NCBI GenBank assembly: GCA_015206945.1
Contig: JADEXV010000028.1
Span: 1-46,664 of the forward strand
Reading direction: 5' to 3'
DNA length: 46,664 nt
DNA from: Nostocales cyanobacterium LEGE 12452
GTDB lineage: Bacteria; Cyanobacteriota; Cyanobacteriia; Cyanobacteriales; Nostocaceae
Shown here: in pieces, positions 46,076-46,664 of the stretch
Layout of the letters: each line of letters starts with the position of its first letter
How positions within the stretch are numbered: position 1 is the first letter of the stretch
Translations under genes and position numbers: made by a program
Notes under the pieces: generated by a model
What the model was told of the DNA's origin: nothing
The model's input: only the letters and a program-made list of their open reading frames with translations
Databases searched by the model: none

Positions 46076-46664
46076 ATGATTAAATCTACCAATCAAGATA
46101 TTCATTCCCCCTCCCCTATCCGCAAACGTTTGTGGTTGCTGGTGTTGAGCCGGGGTAGCATTGCCTTGAGTGGACTTTTGCTGTTAGGAGTTCTCGTTGG
46201 TATTTGGCGGTTGTGGACTTTTGTCCAAACAGAGTTAACGCCGTTAGCACAACAAAGTCTAACTACTACACTCAACCGTCCGGTAAAACTGGGAAGAGTC
46301 ACACAATTTTCGTTGACAGGAGTGCAGTTTGGGGCTTCAGCTATCCCAGCCACACCTACAGATGCAGATCGGGCCACAGTCGAATCTGTAGAGGTGGGTT
46401 TCGATCTGTTGCAACTAATTTTTAATCGCCATCTAAAACTAGATGTAACCTTAGTCAACCCAGATATTTACATTGACCAGGATGATCAAGGGCGTTGGGT
46501 TTCCACTACCATCGCGTCGTCAGGTGGAAGCAGTGCAATTAAAACCAATTTGGACTACCTGCGGTTTCGTAATGCCAAGCTGGCCCTGATGCCGCAGGAG
46601 AGAGTAGAGGGAGATGAGGGGGTAGAGGGCACTTCGGCTACGCTCAGTGACCGAGGGGCAGGGG
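46076..46664 (+). CDS. TamB-like (DUF490) translocation/assembly protein, N-terminal part, runs off window
   Basis: An open frame from ATG 46076 to the window end, at least 196 residues. A short basic N-terminus is followed by one membrane anchor (about 22-45, SRGSIALSGLLLLGVLVGIW), then AsmA/TamB-like features: TLNRPVKLGRVTQFSLTGVQFGAS, VESVEVGFDLLQLIF and LVNPDIYIDQDDQGRWV. Such giant periplasmic proteins bridge inner and outer membrane and carry lipids or help insert outer-membrane proteins. The frame is missing from a simple end-to-end frame search because it is cut by the window edge. A dispersed repeat is read through in frame near the end. Confidence 0.8.
   Translation, partial: MIKSTNQDIHSPSPIRKRLWLLVLSRGSIALSGLLLLGVLVGIWRLWTFVQTELTPLAQQSLTTTLNRPVKLGRVTQFSLTGVQFGASAIPATPTDADRATVESVEVGFDLLQLIFNRHLKLDVTLVNPDIYIDQDDQGRWVSTTIASSGGSSAIKTNLDYLRFRNAKLALMPQERVEGDEGVEGTSATLSDRGAG
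46629..46664. repeat. Small dispersed repeat within the TamB-like gene
   Basis: CACTTCGGCTACGCTCAGTG shares the core TTCGGCTAYGCTCA with the insert in the giant kinase gene at 18257-18270. It follows GAG/GGG-rich sequence encoding VEGDEGVEG and is translated in frame as TSATLSDRG. Its right end lies at or beyond the window edge. Confidence 0.6.

Overview
The window comes from a filamentous cyanobacterium of the Nostoc/Anabaena type. The evidence seen directly is the many HIP1 octamers (GCGATCGC), heptanucleotide tandem repeats in several spacers, small dispersed palindromic repeats, and a phototaxis photoreceptor whose chromophore-pocket residue numbers coincide with those of Anabaena AnPixJ. 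No rRNA, tRNA, CRISPR array or phage module was seen.

Layout. (1) 1-5 kb is a scarred accessory region. It holds an IS630-family element with a -1 slippery site, a surface-polysaccharide remnant (DUF4091 lipoprotein, UDP-glucuronate 4-epimerase, 5' end of a pectate-lyase-like gene) and an AEC transporter gene. The last two are both cut at a 103-bp internal fragment of the same IS. (2) 5-9 kb is envelope housekeeping: a VanY-type carboxypeptidase, a class-C-type serine hydrolase and penicillin-binding protein 2. (3) 9.2-10.4 kb is potA. Its likely partners potD and potB lie 20 kb away at 30.8-32.8 kb and no potC is present. (4) 10.5-30.5 kb is a signalling island in which all genes run on the minus strand. 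It begins with an orphan extracellular solute-binding lipoprotein, followed by a transmembrane histidine kinase-receiver hybrid, a receiver-PAS-histidine kinase, two giant (about 1950 aa) Ser/Thr kinase-ATPase-GAF-PAS-histidine kinase paralogues, and a double-PAS histidine kinase. A decayed histidine-kinase tail lies at its upstream edge, next to potD. (5) 32.9-33.6 kb is a Uma2-family gene. (6) 33.6-43.7 kb is a complete pixGHIJL-type phototaxis chemosensory cluster. PixJ has three cyanobacteriochrome GAF domains repeated at an exact 183-residue spacing. (7) 44.3-46.7 kb holds murQ, a DUF3110 gene and the 5' end of a TamB-like gene.

How the parts may work together. The pix genes form a recognisable pathway: light sensed by PixJ passes through PixI and PixL to the receivers PixH and PixG, probably controlling pilus-driven movement. 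The 20-kb island has input modules (solute-binding protein, periplasmic sensor, GAF, PAS) and phosphotransfer modules (Ser/Thr kinase, His kinase, receivers) but no DNA-binding output, so its output must lie elsewhere. Whether it is one operon is inferred from strand and short spacers only.

Small repeats have entered coding sequence at least twice: a clean 15-codon in-frame insertion in a kinase domain and a related repeat inside the TamB-like gene. A GC hairpin interrupts the ATPase region of the same giant kinase. Sequence similarities named here come from reading motifs; no database search was run.
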